DNA of 64,000 bases from Streptomyces akebiae (GCF_019599145.1 NZ_CP080647.1:558001-622000); one strand, 5' to 3'; positions 24,566 through 34,262 are shown, counted from the first letter of the stretch. Notes: generated by a model from the sequence alone, not told the origin. A program made the numbers and translations.

Positions 24566-27500
24566 TCAGACCGCGAGAACGTCAAGCCTGCTGATCCGCA
24601 TCGCGCCGCGCGCCTCGCCCGGATGACGGCTCGTCAGCGTGAGGCGGACGCGGGAGCCGCGCACCGGGGTGAACGTGATCGCCGTGGGGGCGTCGGAGAC
24701 GGCGGCCCAGTCGGTCTTCGCGCCCCGCACGGGGACGTACCGTCCGCCGTCCCACACCTCGACCCCGACGGTCTCGGGCAGGGTGTGCCCCGCGTCGACG
24801 GTGAAGGAGACCTCGACCCGGTCGACCGTCCCGGGCCGCCCCCAGTCGACCGAGACCCAGTCCTCGGGCCGGGCCCCGCCGAACGCGGGCAGCAGGGCGG
24901 TGGCCGCCTTGTGGAAGGCGTTGGACCAGCCGGTGGCGGGATCGCCGTCGAGCACGGCGGCGGGCAGGGTGTCGGGGCGACCGGAATAACTGGCGTCGGC
25001 GTGGGGGTAGGTGACGGCGGCCGGGTGCTCGGGCTCGAACGCGGCGGCCGGGGTCGTCGACCTGTCGCGCGCCGCCGTGGCGCGCACGCTCACCTTCCCG
25101 GTGCGCAGCCCCTTCACCCGTGCCGTCACGCGCACCGCGCCCGCCTCGACGCCCGACCGTACGATCGCGAGCGCCTTGCCGCCGAAGGCGGTCCGGGTGG
25201 ATGCCTGGTAGCGCTCGGCGCTCTCCTCCCGGCCGTTGTCGACGCCCGCGAGGGAACCTCCCCGCACGTCGAAGGTGATCAGGTGCTCGGCGTCGGGGAC
25301 CACCACGCCCCGGGCGTCGACGATCTCCGCGGTGACGAAGGCCAGCGAACGCCCGTCCGCCCTCATGGATGCGCGGTCGGCGGTGAGCCGTACGGCGTGC
25401 GGCTCACCGGCCGTGCGCAGGACATCGGTGGCGACGACCCTGCCGTCGCGCCGTGCCACCGCCTTCAACTCGCCGGGGGTGTACGGCACCTTCCAGGTGA
25501 GGTGGAGTTTGCCCGCGCTGCCGTTGGGGCTGGTGTAGCTGCCCGGGTACGGGCCGTCGGTGAAGGTCTTGTCGTCGCCGGTGGGCTCGGTGGTCTCCAG
25601 GTAGGTCCGCCCGTCGAGGGTCTTCTTCTCGTCGAACCTCCTCGTCCCGAGGGACTTTCCGTTGAGGAACAGCTCGACGGTGGCGACGTTGGAGTAGACC
25701 CACACCTCGACGGTGGCGCCCCTGTCGTGGTTCCAGGTCATCGGCAGCAGATGGACCATGGGCTCGCTGGTCCACTGGCTCCGGAAGAGGTGGTACATGT
25801 CCTTCGGGAAGCCGGCCGTGTCGACCGCGCCGAAGAAGGACGCCTTCACCGGGAAGACGTCGTACGGCGTGGGCTCGCCGATGTAGTCGATGCCCGACCA
25901 GAGGAACTGCCCGGCGAACCACTTCCGGTCGCGGTCCTTCTTGTGGCCGTACTCGCCGCTCATGGTCCAGGAGGCGAGGTTGTTGTCGTAGGAGGAGACG
26001 CCCCGCTTGCCGGGCGTGTGGTTCTCGCCGGTGTTGAGGCGCTCGGGCTCCTGGTAGACGCCTCTCGTGGAGGTCTCCGAGGACGACTCCGACTCGAAGA
26101 GGAACAGGTGCGGGTAGCGGGCGTGCAGGGCGTCCACCGACTTGGCGGTGTTGTAGTTGAGGCCCAGGCCGTCGAGCTTGGCGAGGATCAGATCGCCCGG
26201 GGTGCCGGGTGCGGGGACGCCGCGGTGGCGGTGGGAGCCGATGACGACCGGGCGGGTGTCGTCGGAGGCCTTGACGGCGGCGATCAGGCGGTCGGCCATG
26301 GCGAGGCCGGAGGTGGAGGTGAACTCGGAGACCTCGTTGCCGATCGACCACATGAGGACTGCGGGCGAGTTGCGGGCCGCGAGCACCATCTCGGTGACGT
26401 CCCGGTCGGCCCACTCGTCGAAGAAACGGCCGTAGTCGTAGCGGGTCTTGGGGCTGCGCCAGCAGTCGAAGGCCTCCACCGTCATCACGATGCCGAGGTC
26501 CTCGCAGACCTCGATCATCTCGGGCGAGGGCGGGTTGTGGGAGGTGCGGAAGGCGTTGACCCCCATCGACTTCATGATCGTCATCTGCCGGCGGATCGCG
26601 TCGGCGCTGACGGCGGCGCCGAGCGCGCCCAGGTCGTGGTGGAGGTCGACGCCCTTGATCTTGTGCGGGGTGCCGTTGAGGTGGAAGCCCTCGTCGGGGT
26701 CGAAGCGGAAGGTGCGGATGCCGAACGGGGTGCGGTGGGTGTCGGTGGTCCTGCCGCCGACGCGCAGTTCGGTGGTGAGGGTGTAGCGGTGCGGGTCCGC
26801 GAAGTCCCACAGCCTCGGCTCGCGGACGGCCAGTTCGTGGGTCTCGGTCGCGGTGTCGGTGACGGCGACCGTGGAGGACGTACGGGCGACCGTCCGGCCA
26901 CCGCCGTCGACGACCCGGGAGACGACCTCGACGTCGGCCGTGCCGCCGGAGGCGTTCACGACGGAGGTACGGACGCGGACCAGGGCGCGCTTGTCGGTGA
27001 TGTCCGGCGTGGTGACGTACGTGCCCCAGCGCGCCACGTGCACGGGGTCGGTGACGACCAGTCGGGCCTCGCGGTAGATGCCGCTGCCCGAGTACCAGCG
27101 GCTGCTGGGCAGGCGGTTCTGCACCTTGACCGCGATGACGTTCTCGGTGGTGCCGTCGGTGTGCAGCAGATCGGTGAGGTCGAAGGCGAAGCCGGTGTAG
27201 CCGTAGGGGTGGCGGCCGACCTCGGTGCCGTTGCAGTGGATGTGGGAGTCCATGTAGACGCCGTCGAACTCGACCGAGATCCGCTTGTCGGCGAGGGAGG
27301 GCGGCAGGGTGAAGCTGGTGCGGTACCAGCCGAGGCCGCCGGGGAAGAAACCGGTGCCGCTGGTGGTGCCGTGTTCCGTGGTCGGGGCGAGTTCGATGGA
27401 CCAGTCATGGGGGACGGCGACCCGCCGCCAGGCGGAGTCGTCGAACCCGGGGCGGGCGGCGTCGGCGTACTCGCCGGTCGGGTCGGTGATGCCACCGGGA

Positions 27501-27655
27501 TTGACCAGGGCGAAACGCCAGCCGTCCCGGAGCGGGACGGTGCGGCGGGTGGAGGCGGGTCTCGACCGGGGGGCCGCGGCCGCGGTGCCCGCCAGTGCTC
27601 CCGCCATCGGGGCGGAGGTGCCCGCGACGAGTAAGGATCTGCGGGTGACGGTCAT
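24566..27655 (-). CDS. secreted glycoside hydrolase family 2 (beta-galactosidase-like) with C-terminal discoidin-like domain
   Basis: 1029 residues from the ATG at 27655, with GAAGGGAA upstream. A twin-arginine-type signal [20 protein letters not shown] precedes the mature protein. Order: GH2 sugar-binding domain ([25 protein letters not shown]), Ig-like domain, TIM barrel with acid/base Glu in [11 protein letters not shown] and nucleophile Glu in [20 protein letters not shown]4982/Ig-like domains, and a C-terminal F5/8-type (discoidin) module ([17 protein letters not shown]). This fits the secreted beta-galactosidase branch; the glycan is uncertain. Codon 8 is TTA (27632-27634), so synthesis should depend on the bldA tRNA. 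Confidence 0.88.
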   Translation of the reverse strand: MTVTRRSLLVAGTSAPMAGALAGTAAAAPRSRPASTRRTVPLRDGWRFALVNPGGITDPTGEYADAARPGFDDSAWRRVAVPHDWSIELAPTTEHGTTSGTGFFPGGLGWYRTSFTLPPSLADKRISVEFDGVYMDSHIHCNGTEVGRHPYGYTGFAFDLTDLLHTDGTTENVIAVKVQNRLPSSRWYSGSGIYREARLVVTDPVHVARWGTYVTTPDITDKRALVRVRTSVVNASGGTADVEVVSRVVDGGGRTVARTSSTVAVTDTATETHELAVREPRLWDFADPHRYTLTTELRVGGRTTDTHRTPFGIRTFRFDPDEGFHLNGTPHKIKGVDLHHDLGALGAAVSADAIRRQMTIMKSMGVNAFRTSHNPPSPEMIEVCEDLGIVMTVEAFDCWRSPKTRYDYGRFFDEWADRDVTEMVLAARNSPAVLMWSIGNEVSEFTSTSGLAMADRLIAAVKASDDTRPVVIGSHRHRGVPAPGTPGDLILAKLDGLGLNYNTAKSVDALHARYPHLFLFESESSSETSTRGVYQEPERLNTGENHTPGKRGVSSYDNNLASWTMSGEYGHKKDRDRKWFAGQFLWSGIDYIGEPTPYDVFPVKASFFGAVDTAGFPKDMYHLFRSQWTSEPMVHLLPMTWNHDRGATVEVWVYSNVATVELFLNGKSLGTRRFDEKKTLDGRTYLETTEPTGDDKTFTDGPYPGSYTSPNGSAGKLHLTWKVPYTPGELKAVARRDGRVVATDVLRTAGEPHAVRLTADRASMRADGRSLAFVTAEIVDARGVVVPDAEHLITFDVRGGSLAGVDNGREESAERYQASTRTAFGGKALAIVRSGVEAGAVRVTARVKGLRTGKVSVRATAARDRSTTPAAAFEPEHPAAVTYPHADASYSGRPDTLPAAVLDGDPATGWSNAFHKAATALLPAFGGARPEDWVSVDWGRPGTVDRVEVSFTVDAGHTLPETVGVEVWDGGRYVPVRGAKTDWAAVSDAPTAITFTPVRGSRVRLTLTSRHPGEARGAMRISRLDVLAV

Positions 27656-27753
27656 GATGTTCCCTTCGTCGAACGTGCGGGTGGACGTTCCGGGGAGCCG
27701 TGGAGCGCAAGACCCCACAAGCCATCACATGCGATCGTGACCGAACAAAATCT

Positions 27754-27776
27754 GACGACCCGTCCCACGGGTCGTC
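27754..27776. promoter_or_regulatory. perfect 10-3-10 inverted repeat in the GH2/SpoIIE divergent region
   Basis: GACGACCCGT-CCC-ACGGGTCGTC. It lies between two divergent starts, so it is not positioned to end either gene. It could be an operator or a leader hairpin for GH2. A GAAC-N4-GTTC word lies nearby at 27800-27811. Confidence 0.4.
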
Positions 27777-27902
27777 AAGGGCCCCTCGCCCCACTTACCG
27801 AACACCGGTTCAGCGAATCGCTCGGAGGTACGGTTTCCCATCCGCTTTTCCGGCGGAGCGCATAGGCTGGAATTCGCCCGTAAGCCCGTTCGGTCCGGCG
27901 GA

Positions 27903-30332
27903 ATGGAACTCGCGACGATGAGGAGCCGCAAGGTTACGCACGGTGACACCCCTGCGTATGCTTTGGACGGTGCCGCCACGGCGCGGGCGGCCATGGACGG
28001 CGACGGCACGATCGTCGAGTGGAACGAGGGCGCCAGACGTCTGCTGGGCTGGGACGCGACGGAGGTCGTGGGCCGCCCCGCCGAGGAGCTGCTGGCCCCC
28101 GGGCGCTCCTTCCTGCCGCCCCCGCCGGGCAGCCGCAGCTGGAACGGGACGCTCGCGCTGCGTCACCGCGACGGCCGCACGGTGACCGCGTGGCTGCTCG
28201 CCCACCACCGGGGCCTGAAGTACGCCGACGGCGGCGGCAGCTGGCTGGTTCTCTGTCCACTGGACGATCCCGGCCCGCTGGTGCGCGACGATCCGCTCAC
28301 GGCGGCCGTCATGGTCCAGTCGCCGTGCGCCATGGCCGTCTTCGACGACCGCCTCAGGCTGCGCGGCATCAACGACGTGATGGCGGACGCCGTGGGAATG
28401 CCCGAGGAGAACCTCCGGGGCCTGCACATCTCCGAGATCATCGGCGGACGCCAGGGCGAGAAGCTGGAGGAGCAGCTGCGCGAGGCGCTGGCCCTGGGCC
28501 GCCGCAAGGACGTGCAGACCTTCCTGCGGGCCGCCGACGAGAACCGTGCCCACGCCTGGTCGGCGGCGATCGCCCCGCTCATGGACGAGACCGGGGTGCC
28601 GATCGGGGTCTGCGTCACCGGGCACGACATCACCGAGCAGTACCTGGCGCGGCAGCGGCTGCAGCTGGTGAACGAGGCGAGCATCCGCATCGGCACCACC
28701 CTCGACGTGCGGCGCACCGCCCAGGAGCTGGCCGATGTGTGCGTCCCGGTCCTCGCCGACTTCGTCAGCGTCGACCTCATGCAGTCCCTCGACCACGGCG
28801 ACGAACCGCACGAGGGCCCCCTCTCCGCACCCTTCACCCTGCGCCGCGCCGCCCACCAGTCGGTGACCCCCGGCTGCCCCGAGGCGGTGGTCGAGGTGGG
28901 CCGGACCGATGTCTACCCGGCGACCTCCCCACAGGCGGCGTCCCTCTCGGTCGGGCACACGGTCGTGGCGACGGACCCCGCCAACACGCTCGCGGACTGG
29001 CTCGCCTGGGACCCGAAACGCGGCCGGCGGGTCAAGGAGCTGGGTGTCCACACCACCATGTCGGTACCGATCCGGGCCCGGGGCACCACCCTCGGCGTGG
29101 CCGTCCTGACCCGCTTCAAGCGGCTCGACCCGTACACCGCCGACGACGAACTCCTCGCCGAGGAGGTCACGGCCCGCGCCGCCGTCTGCATCGACAACGC
29201 CCGCCGGTACTCCCGCGAACGGGAGACCGCCCTCGCCCTCCAGCGCAGCCTCCTCCCCCAGACCCTCCCCCGTATGCCCGCCCTGGAGGCCGCCTCCCGC
29301 TACCTCCCGGCGGCCCAGGCCGGCGTCGGCGGCGACTGGTTCGACGTCATCCCGCTGTCCGGGATGCGGGTCGCCATGGTCGTCGGCGACGTCGTCGGAC
29401 ACGGCGTCCAGGCCTCCGCCACCATGGGCCGCCTGCGGACCGCCGTACGCACCCTCGCCGACGTCGACCTCGCCCCCGACGAACTGCTCACCCACCTCGA
29501 CGACCTCGTCGTACGCCTGTCCGCCGAGGCCGGCGGCGAGGGGGTGACCGGCGAGGTGGGCGCCACGTGTCTGTACGCCGTCTACGACCCGGTGACCCGG
29601 CGCTGCACCTTCGCCCGTGCCGGGCATCCGCCGCCGGTGGTGCTGGATCCCGACGGGCGGCCCATGGAGGTGGAAGTGCCGTCGGGACAGCCGCTGGGCC
29701 TCGGCGGACTGCCCTTCGAGTCCGCCGAGCTCGAACTGCCCGAGGGCACGGTCATCGCCCTCTACACCGACGGCCTGATCGAGACCCGGGACCGGGACAT
29801 CGACGCCGGTCAGGAGCTGCTGGCGGAGGCGCTGTCCGGCCGCAAGGGCTCGCTCGACGACATCTGCCAGGACGTCGTCCAGTCCCTGCTCCCCGCGAAC
29901 GGCGCCCCCGACGACGTGGCGCTGCTGCTGGCCCGCACCCGAGGGCTCCGGGCGGAGCGGGTGGCGACCTGGTCGATACCCGCCGATCCCGCGTTCGTCG
30001 CCCGGACCCGCCAGTACGTGCTGACGCAGATGGCGCTGTGGGGGATCAGCGAGTCGGCGTTCACGGCGGAGCTGGTCGTGAGCGAGCTGGTCACCAACGC
30101 CATCCGGCACGGTGCCCCGCCCATCCAGCTGCGTCTGATCCACGACGACACCACCCTGATCTGCGAGGTGTCGGACGGCAGCGGCACCGCCCCGCATCTG
30201 CGCCGGGCCAAGACCTTCGACGAGGGCGGACGCGGTCTGCTGCTCGTGGCCCAGCTGACCCAGCGCTGGGGCAGCCGGCACACCGAGGACGGCAAGACGA
30301 TCTGGGCGGATCTGGCGTTGTCGGAGGAGTGA
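27903..30332 (+). CDS. PAS-PAS-GAF-SpoIIE phosphatase-HATPase regulatory protein
   Basis: 809 residues. Domain order: PAS (about 20-110, GTIVEWNEGARRLLGW), second PAS (130-240), GAF (255-430, NEASIRIGTTLDVRRTAQELA), PP2C/SpoIIE phosphatase (440-660, with GVGGDWFDVIPL and VVGDVVGHG metal motifs), and an RsbW-like HATPase (680-800, VSELVTNAIRHG N-box and GGRGLLLV G-box). The protein therefore carries both a phosphatase for STAS antagonists and a kinase/anti-sigma-like domain, linked to a signal input. Cytosolic; no TM segments. The ATG at 27903 has CGGCGGA just upstream; a second ATG at 27918 is possible. Two STAS genes elsewhere in the window are candidate substrates (inference). Confidence 0.9.
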   Translation: MELATMRSRKVTHGDTPAYALDGAATARAAMDGDGTIVEWNEGARRLLGWDATEVVGRPAEELLAPGRSFLPPPPGSRSWNGTLALRHRDGRTVTAWLLAHHRGLKYADGGGSWLVLCPLDDPGPLVRDDPLTAAVMVQSPCAMAVFDDRLRLRGINDVMADAVGMPEENLRGLHISEIIGGRQGEKLEEQLREALALGRRKDVQTFLRAADENRAHAWSAAIAPLMDETGVPIGVCVTGHDITEQYLARQRLQLVNEASIRIGTTLDVRRTAQELADVCVPVLADFVSVDLMQSLDHGDEPHEGPLSAPFTLRRAAHQSVTPGCPEAVVEVGRTDVYPATSPQAASLSVGHTVVATDPANTLADWLAWDPKRGRRVKELGVHTTMSVPIRARGTTLGVAVLTRFKRLDPYTADDELLAEEVTARAAVCIDNARRYSRERETALALQRSLLPQTLPRMPALEAASRYLPAAQAGVGGDWFDVIPLSGMRVAMVVGDVVGHGVQASATMGRLRTAVRTLADVDLAPDELLTHLDDLVVRLSAEAGGEGVTGEVGATCLYAVYDPVTRRCTFARAGHPPPVVLDPDGRPMEVEVPSGQPLGLGGLPFESAELELPEGTVIALYTDGLIETRDRDIDAGQELLAEALSGRKGSLDDICQDVVQSLLPANGAPDDVALLLARTRGLRAERVATWSIPADPAFVARTRQYVLTQMALWGISESAFTAELVVSELVTNAIRHGAPPIQLRLIHDDTTLICEVSDGSGTAPHLRRAKTFDEGGRGLLLVAQLTQRWGSRHTEDGKTIWADLALSEE

Positions 30333-30478
30333 GCACGACGTCGCCGCAGTGAGCCGGCTCTCACCGCGGGCCGCACGCGTGTTCGCCGGGCGTCGACGGG
30401 CAGCTGTAGGGTGCACCAGTCTTCGCGCCCTCACGCGCCCTGACCTCCCCCCACGAAGAACGCCCCGAAAGCCCTGCC

Positions 30479-31738
30479 GTGAACACCGCCCTCGCCGAGG
30501 TCCTGTCCGTCGTCCTGCTCGTCGTCGTCCTCGGCTGCGCGGTCGCCCGCCCGTTCGGACTGCCGGAGGCGGTGGTCGCGGTCCCGGCCGCCGGCATCAC
30601 CGTCGCCGTGGGTGCCGTCTCCCTCGACCACGCCCGCGCCGAGGCCGAACTCCTGGGCCCGGTGCTCGGCTTCCTGGCCGCCGTACTCGTGCTGGCCAAG
30701 CTCTGCGACGACGAGGGCCTCTTCCAGGCGTGCGGGGCATGGATGGCCCGCGCCTCGGCGGGCCGTCCCCGGCACCTGCTGGGCTCGACGTTCCTGCTGG
30801 CCTCCGGCATCACGGCGGTGCTCAGCCTGGACGCCACGGTCGTCCTGCTCACCCCCGTGGTGTTCGCGACCGTGGCCCGGCTCGGTGCCCGCCCCAAGCC
30901 ACATGTGTACGCCACCGCGCATCTGTCGAACACGGCGTCGCTGCTGCTGCCCGTCTCCAACCTGACCAACCTGCTGGCGTTCACGGCGAGCGGGCTGACC
31001 TTCACCCGGTTCGCGCTGCTGATGGCGGCGCCGTGGGCGGTGGCCGTGGCCGCCGAGTACGTGATCTTCCGCAGGTTCTTCGCGGCCGACCTGGACGCCG
31101 TGACGCCCGCGCCCAAGAAGCCGGTCGAGGCACCCGAGCTCCCGATGTTCGCGCTGGTCACGGTCGTGTGCACACTCGCCGGGTTCGTGCTGACGTCCGT
31201 GCTCGGGATCGAGCCCGTGTGGGCCGCGCTGGCCGGGGCCGTGGTGCTGTCGGTCCGCGCGCTGGTACGCCGCACCACCGGCCCGGTCGCACTGCTGCGG
31301 TCCGTCTCGCTGCCCTTCCTCGCGTTCGTGCTGGCGCTGGGCATCGTGGTGCGCGCGGTGGTCGACAACGGCCTCGCCGACGCCCTCGGGCGGGTGATGC
31401 CGTCCGGCACCGGCCTGCTCGCCCTGCTCGGTGTGGCCGCCCTCGCCGCCCTCCTGTCCAACGTCATCAACAACCTGCCGGCGGTCCTGGTGCTGATCCC
31501 CCTGGCCGCCCCGCTCGGCACGGGCGCCGTCCTCGCCGTGCTCCTCGGCGTCAACATCGGCCCGAACCTCACCTACGCCGGTTCCCTGGCCACCCTGCTG
31601 TGGCGGCGCATCGTCCACCAGCACGAGCACGACGTGGACCTGGGCGAGTTCACCCGCCTCGGCCTGCTCACCGTCCCGGCGGCGCTGCTCTCCTCGGTGG
31701 TGGCGCTGTGGCTGTCGCTGCTCGCCTTCGGGGGCTGA
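30479..31738 (+). CDS. ArsB/NhaD-type ion transporter superfamily permease (SLC13/ArsB-like)
   Basis: 419 residues with 10-12 hydrophobic helices. The C-terminal signature SNVINNLPAVLVLIPL followed by GVNIGPNLTYAGSLATLLWR is the best-known ArsB motif, and the N-terminal repeat has LDATVVLLTPV. ArsB exports arsenite driven by proton motive force, but the same fold includes other anion carriers; no arsR or arsC gene is nearby, so the ion is uncertain. The GTG start has only a weak purine stretch upstream. It follows the SpoIIE-type gene by 147 bp in the same direction. Confidence 0.8.
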   Translation: MNTALAEVLSVVLLVVVLGCAVARPFGLPEAVVAVPAAGITVAVGAVSLDHARAEAELLGPVLGFLAAVLVLAKLCDDEGLFQACGAWMARASAGRPRHLLGSTFLLASGITAVLSLDATVVLLTPVVFATVARLGARPKPHVYATAHLSNTASLLLPVSNLTNLLAFTASGLTFTRFALLMAAPWAVAVAAEYVIFRRFFAADLDAVTPAPKKPVEAPELPMFALVTVVCTLAGFVLTSVLGIEPVWAALAGAVVLSVRALVRRTTGPVALLRSVSLPFLAFVLALGIVVRAVVDNGLADALGRVMPSGTGLLALLGVAALAALLSNVINNLPAVLVLIPLAAPLGTGAVLAVLLGVNIGPNLTYAGSLATLLWRRIVHQHEHDVDLGEFTRLGLLTVPAALLSSVVALWLSLLAFGG

Positions 31739-31795
31739 GCGGCGCCGCGTGGAGGTGCCGGGTCTCCTGGATGATCATCCCCACCCCACTGCTCA

Positions 31796-31987
31796 GGACG
31801 GCCGCGTGCCCCCGGATCTCGGTGCGGGCGGCACGCCGAGCGCCATCACGATCCCGCGCAGCTCACGGACGTACGCCTTGGCGACCCCGCGCAGCTCACG
31901 GACGTACGCCTTGGCGACCCCGCGCAGCTCACGGACGTACGCCTTGGCGACCTCGGGAGCGCGCTCGCCCGCTGCCGAGGCGCTCCC
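31796..31987 (-). pseudogene. start-less coding remnant with three 11-residue repeats, in frame after the AraC stop
   Basis: Reading on from the AraC TGA (31988-31990) in the same frame gives 64 codons to a TGA at 31793. They encode three exact copies of VAKAYVRELRG, then IVMALGVPPAPRSGG. The repeat is helical and charged, like a real protein segment, yet no ATG, GTG or TTG precedes it. It may be the 3' remnant of a lost gene or a read-through extension. The plus-strand frames over the same DNA look less protein-like. Confidence 0.35.
31853..31951. repeat. three exact 33-bp tandem repeats
   Basis: Copies at 31853-31885, 31886-31918 and 31919-31951 are identical and abut. The period of 33 keeps reading frame, coding for 11-residue units on the minus strand. 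Copy number is likely to vary. Confidence 0.95.
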
Positions 31988-32914
31988 TCAGCCGCCGTCC
32001 CGCAGCCCCTGCCGGTACTCCCCCGGCGGCACCCCGTAGCGCTGCCGGAACACCCGGCTGAAGTGGAACGGGCTGCCGAACCCGGAGGCGGTGGCCACGC
32101 GCTCCACGGGCAGTTCGGTGGCCTCGAGGAGACGGGCGGCGTGGCGCAGTCGGGCGTGCCGCAGCGCGCGCATCGGGGAGTGCCCCAGCTGCTCGGTGAA
32201 GAGGTGCGCGAACCGGGACGGGGAGAGGGCCACGCACTCGGCGAGAGAGCGGACGGTGTGCGGGGCTCCGGGGTCGGCGGCGATCAGATCCTCCGCCCTG
32301 CGGATCCTCGGGTCCGCTCCGGTGGGGCGCGGCTCGGAGCGGGCGGCGGTGAGCAGCACCGCCTCCTCCAGGGAGCACAGGGCCAGTTCGCGGGCCGCCG
32401 TGCCGTGCGCCACAGCGACCTCGGTGTGCTCGCCCCCCGGCCCGGCGGCCTCGGGGGCGGGCGGTGGGCCCTCGCCTGACCAGCGGGCGTCGGCGAGCAT
32501 CCGGCGGAAGGCCGCGTCGACGCGTTCGCGGATGCCGTCGGGGGCCGACGGCACGGCGTACAGCCGGTCGCCGGTCTCGTACGGGCGCAGCCAGGCCGTC
32601 CAGGACGCCCGTGGCTGGCAGTGCACCCACCAGAACGCCCAGTGCCCGGCGCCCGGCCCGACGGTGTAGTGCTGCGGCACCCCCGGGCCGAGGACCACGA
32701 GGTCCCCGGGGGCCGCCCCCGTGCGCGCCGAGCCCTGCCGCAGCAGTCCCGCGCCGCCCGTGGTCCAGGTGAACAGCCAGCTGTCCGCGCCGCGCGGCCG
32801 GTGCACGGCGTAGGGCGGTCGCTGGTCGAAGCGTCCGATGATCACCTGGCCCGGCGGCGGCGACGGATCGGCGGGCGCAGCAGTTCCAGGCAGGTCGTCA
32901 GCACGCACGGGCAT
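31988..32914 (-). CDS. AraC family transcriptional regulator
   Basis: 308 residues. The N-terminal 150 form a cupin-type ligand domain (GDLVVLGPGVPQHYTVGPGAGHWAFWWVH). The C-terminal 100 are a two-HTH AraC domain: LAECVALSPSRFAHLFTEQL, then VERVATASGFGSPFHFSRVF and RQRYGVPPGEYRQGL. It starts 64 bp from the divergent phytanoyl-CoA dioxygenase-like gene, which it probably controls. Sugar-type ligands are common for this class, but none can be named here. Confidence 0.9.
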   Translation of the reverse strand: MPVRADDLPGTAAPADPSPPPGQVIIGRFDQRPPYAVHRPRGADSWLFTWTTGGAGLLRQGSARTGAAPGDLVVLGPGVPQHYTVGPGAGHWAFWWVHCQPRASWTAWLRPYETGDRLYAVPSAPDGIRERVDAAFRRMLADARWSGEGPPPAPEAAGPGGEHTEVAVAHGTAARELALCSLEEAVLLTAARSEPRPTGADPRIRRAEDLIAADPGAPHTVRSLAECVALSPSRFAHLFTEQLGHSPMRALRHARLRHAARLLEATELPVERVATASGFGSPFHFSRVFRQRYGVPPGEYRQGLRDGG

Positions 32915-32978
32915 CCTTCCGAAAGGCGCTCGGCCCTAGCGTGGAGCACGTCGGACGACGGTGGGAAGGGACACGCGG

Positions 32979-33773
32979 ATGACAGTCACGGGCAGGGCGG
33001 AGTTCGAGGAGAACGGCTGTCTGGTGGTGCGGGGACTGTTCTCGCCCGCCGAGATCGAGGAGCTGTGCGACCGTTTCACCGCCCTGCGGGAGGGCGGCCC
33101 GATCCCGGGGCACTTCCAGCCCCGACGGCCCGCGGCGGACGGACCGGCCGACCCGCTGGACACCCACCCCCGGGTGATGCACCCGCACCGCATCGACGAC
33201 CTGTCGCTGCGGGTCCTCCTCGACACCCGGCTGCGGGAGATCCTCGAAGGGCTGCTCGGGGAGGAGGTCCTGGCCGCGCAGAGCATGTTCTACTTCAAGC
33301 CGCCGGGGGCCCGGGGGCAGGCGCTGCACCAGGACAACTTCTATCTGCGGGTCGAGCCGGGGACCTGTGTGGCCGCATGGATCGCCTGCGATGTGATCGA
33401 CCGGGACAACGGCGGCCTGGAGGTCGTGCCCGGGACGCATCGGATGGATCTGTTCTGCCCGGAGGTCGCGGACTCGGAGGTGTCCTTTGCCCGGGAGTAC
33501 GTGGCACCGCCGCCCGGCCTGACTCCCGTGCCCGTCGACATGGCCCCGGGCGACGTCCTCTTCTTCAACGGCAGCCTGGTCCACGGCTCCCAGCCCAACC
33601 GCACCACGGACCGCTTCCGCCGGTCCTTCATCGGCCACTACGTGGGCCGCTCCGCCGAACGCATCGGCCGCTACTACGAGACGCTGACGATGAGCGGCGC
33701 CCCCGTGGCCCTCGCGGAGAGCGAGGGAGCGGGCCCGTGCGGGACGGAGTTCGAGGCGATGGGCGCCCACTGA
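32979..33773 (+). CDS. phytanoyl-CoA dioxygenase (PhyH) family Fe(II)/2-oxoglutarate oxygenase
   Basis: 264 residues from the ATG at 32979, with GGGAAGGGA upstream. Starts FEENGCLVVRGLFSPAEIEEL, the usual PhyH opening. The iron ligands are His and Asp in ALHQDNFY and the distal His in LVHGSQPN; the 2-oxoglutarate arginine is in the RFRRSFIGHY stretch. The family hydroxylates small molecules using O2 and 2-oxoglutarate. With the AraC regulator it makes a self-contained inducible unit; the substrate is unknown. The 3' end overlaps antisense with a LuxR-type remnant. Confidence 0.9.
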   Translation: MTVTGRAEFEENGCLVVRGLFSPAEIEELCDRFTALREGGPIPGHFQPRRPAADGPADPLDTHPRVMHPHRIDDLSLRVLLDTRLREILEGLLGEEVLAAQSMFYFKPPGARGQALHQDNFYLRVEPGTCVAAWIACDVIDRDNGGLEVVPGTHRMDLFCPEVADSEVSFAREYVAPPPGLTPVPVDMAPGDVLFFNGSLVHGSQPNRTTDRFRRSFIGHYVGRSAERIGRYYETLTMSGAPVALAESEGAGPCGTEFEAMGAH

Positions 33774-34134
33774 AGCGGGCCCCGCAGCCTCGGCCCAGTT
33801 CGAGGAGCCCCCGCCGGACCGCCTCGGAGACCGTGCTCGCCCGGTTCTCGGTGCCGAGCTTGCGGTAGACACGGACCGGGTGGGTCTTGACCGTGGCCTC
33901 GGTGAGATGGAGGGCGGCGGCGATGGCCCGGTTGCTGCGGCCCAGCGCCAGCAGCCGTACGACCTCGATCTCCCGGTCGCTCAGGGCGGTGCCCGGAGCG
34001 ACCAGGTGACCGGCGAGGTGTCCGGCGAGGTGTCCGGCGGCCTCGGGGGCGAGCCCTCGGCCGGGGCCGCCGCGCGTCGCCCGTAAGCCGTCGATCCGTT
34101 CAACCGTTCGATTGAACGCGGCCCCATCCGTCAC
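33628..34134 (-). pseudogene. truncated LuxR/NarL-type DNA-binding protein overlapping phyH antisense
   Basis: From a GTG at 34134 (GGAGGGGG at 8 bp) the frame gives a good LuxR helix-turn-helix: LSDREIEVVRLLALGRSNRAIAAAL, LTEATVKTHPVRVYRKLGTENR. It is preceded by only about 60 residues, including a tripled GHLA run, so the receiver domain is missing. After the HTH the frame continues into Arg/Ser-rich translation antisense to the phyH 3' end, which is not a normal ending. This looks like a response-regulator remnant, though a small HTH-only protein is possible. Confidence 0.5.
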
Positions 34135-34262
34135 GGGGCGCCCCCTCCGTACCGCTCTGGCCCGATGCCCGCGTGCACCCGGCCACGCGCTGGTTGAATG
34201 GGGCGTCTTCACCAAAACCTCATACGGCCTGCACAAGAGGCCCCTGGTCGAAGGGCGTCGTC

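Noticed and set aside
24623..27634. 1003-codon plus-strand open frame
   Set aside because: Antisense of the GH2 gene, whose catalytic motifs are intact on the minus strand.
27800..27811. LexA/SOS box called as a feature
   Set aside because: Only the GAAC-N4-GTTC core matches; flanks are poor, and such cores are expected by chance in 64 kb.
27810..30434. 874-codon minus-strand open frame
   Set aside because: Antisense of the PAS-GAF-SpoIIE gene; composition is a GC artefact.
31853..31951. 33-bp repeats as a CRISPR array
   Set aside because: The repeats abut without spacers and no cas gene is in the window.
31749..32039. 96-codon plus-strand frame over the 33-bp repeats
   Set aside because: No ribosome site; the translated repeat (SSRTYALATPR) looks less protein-like than the minus-strand unit.
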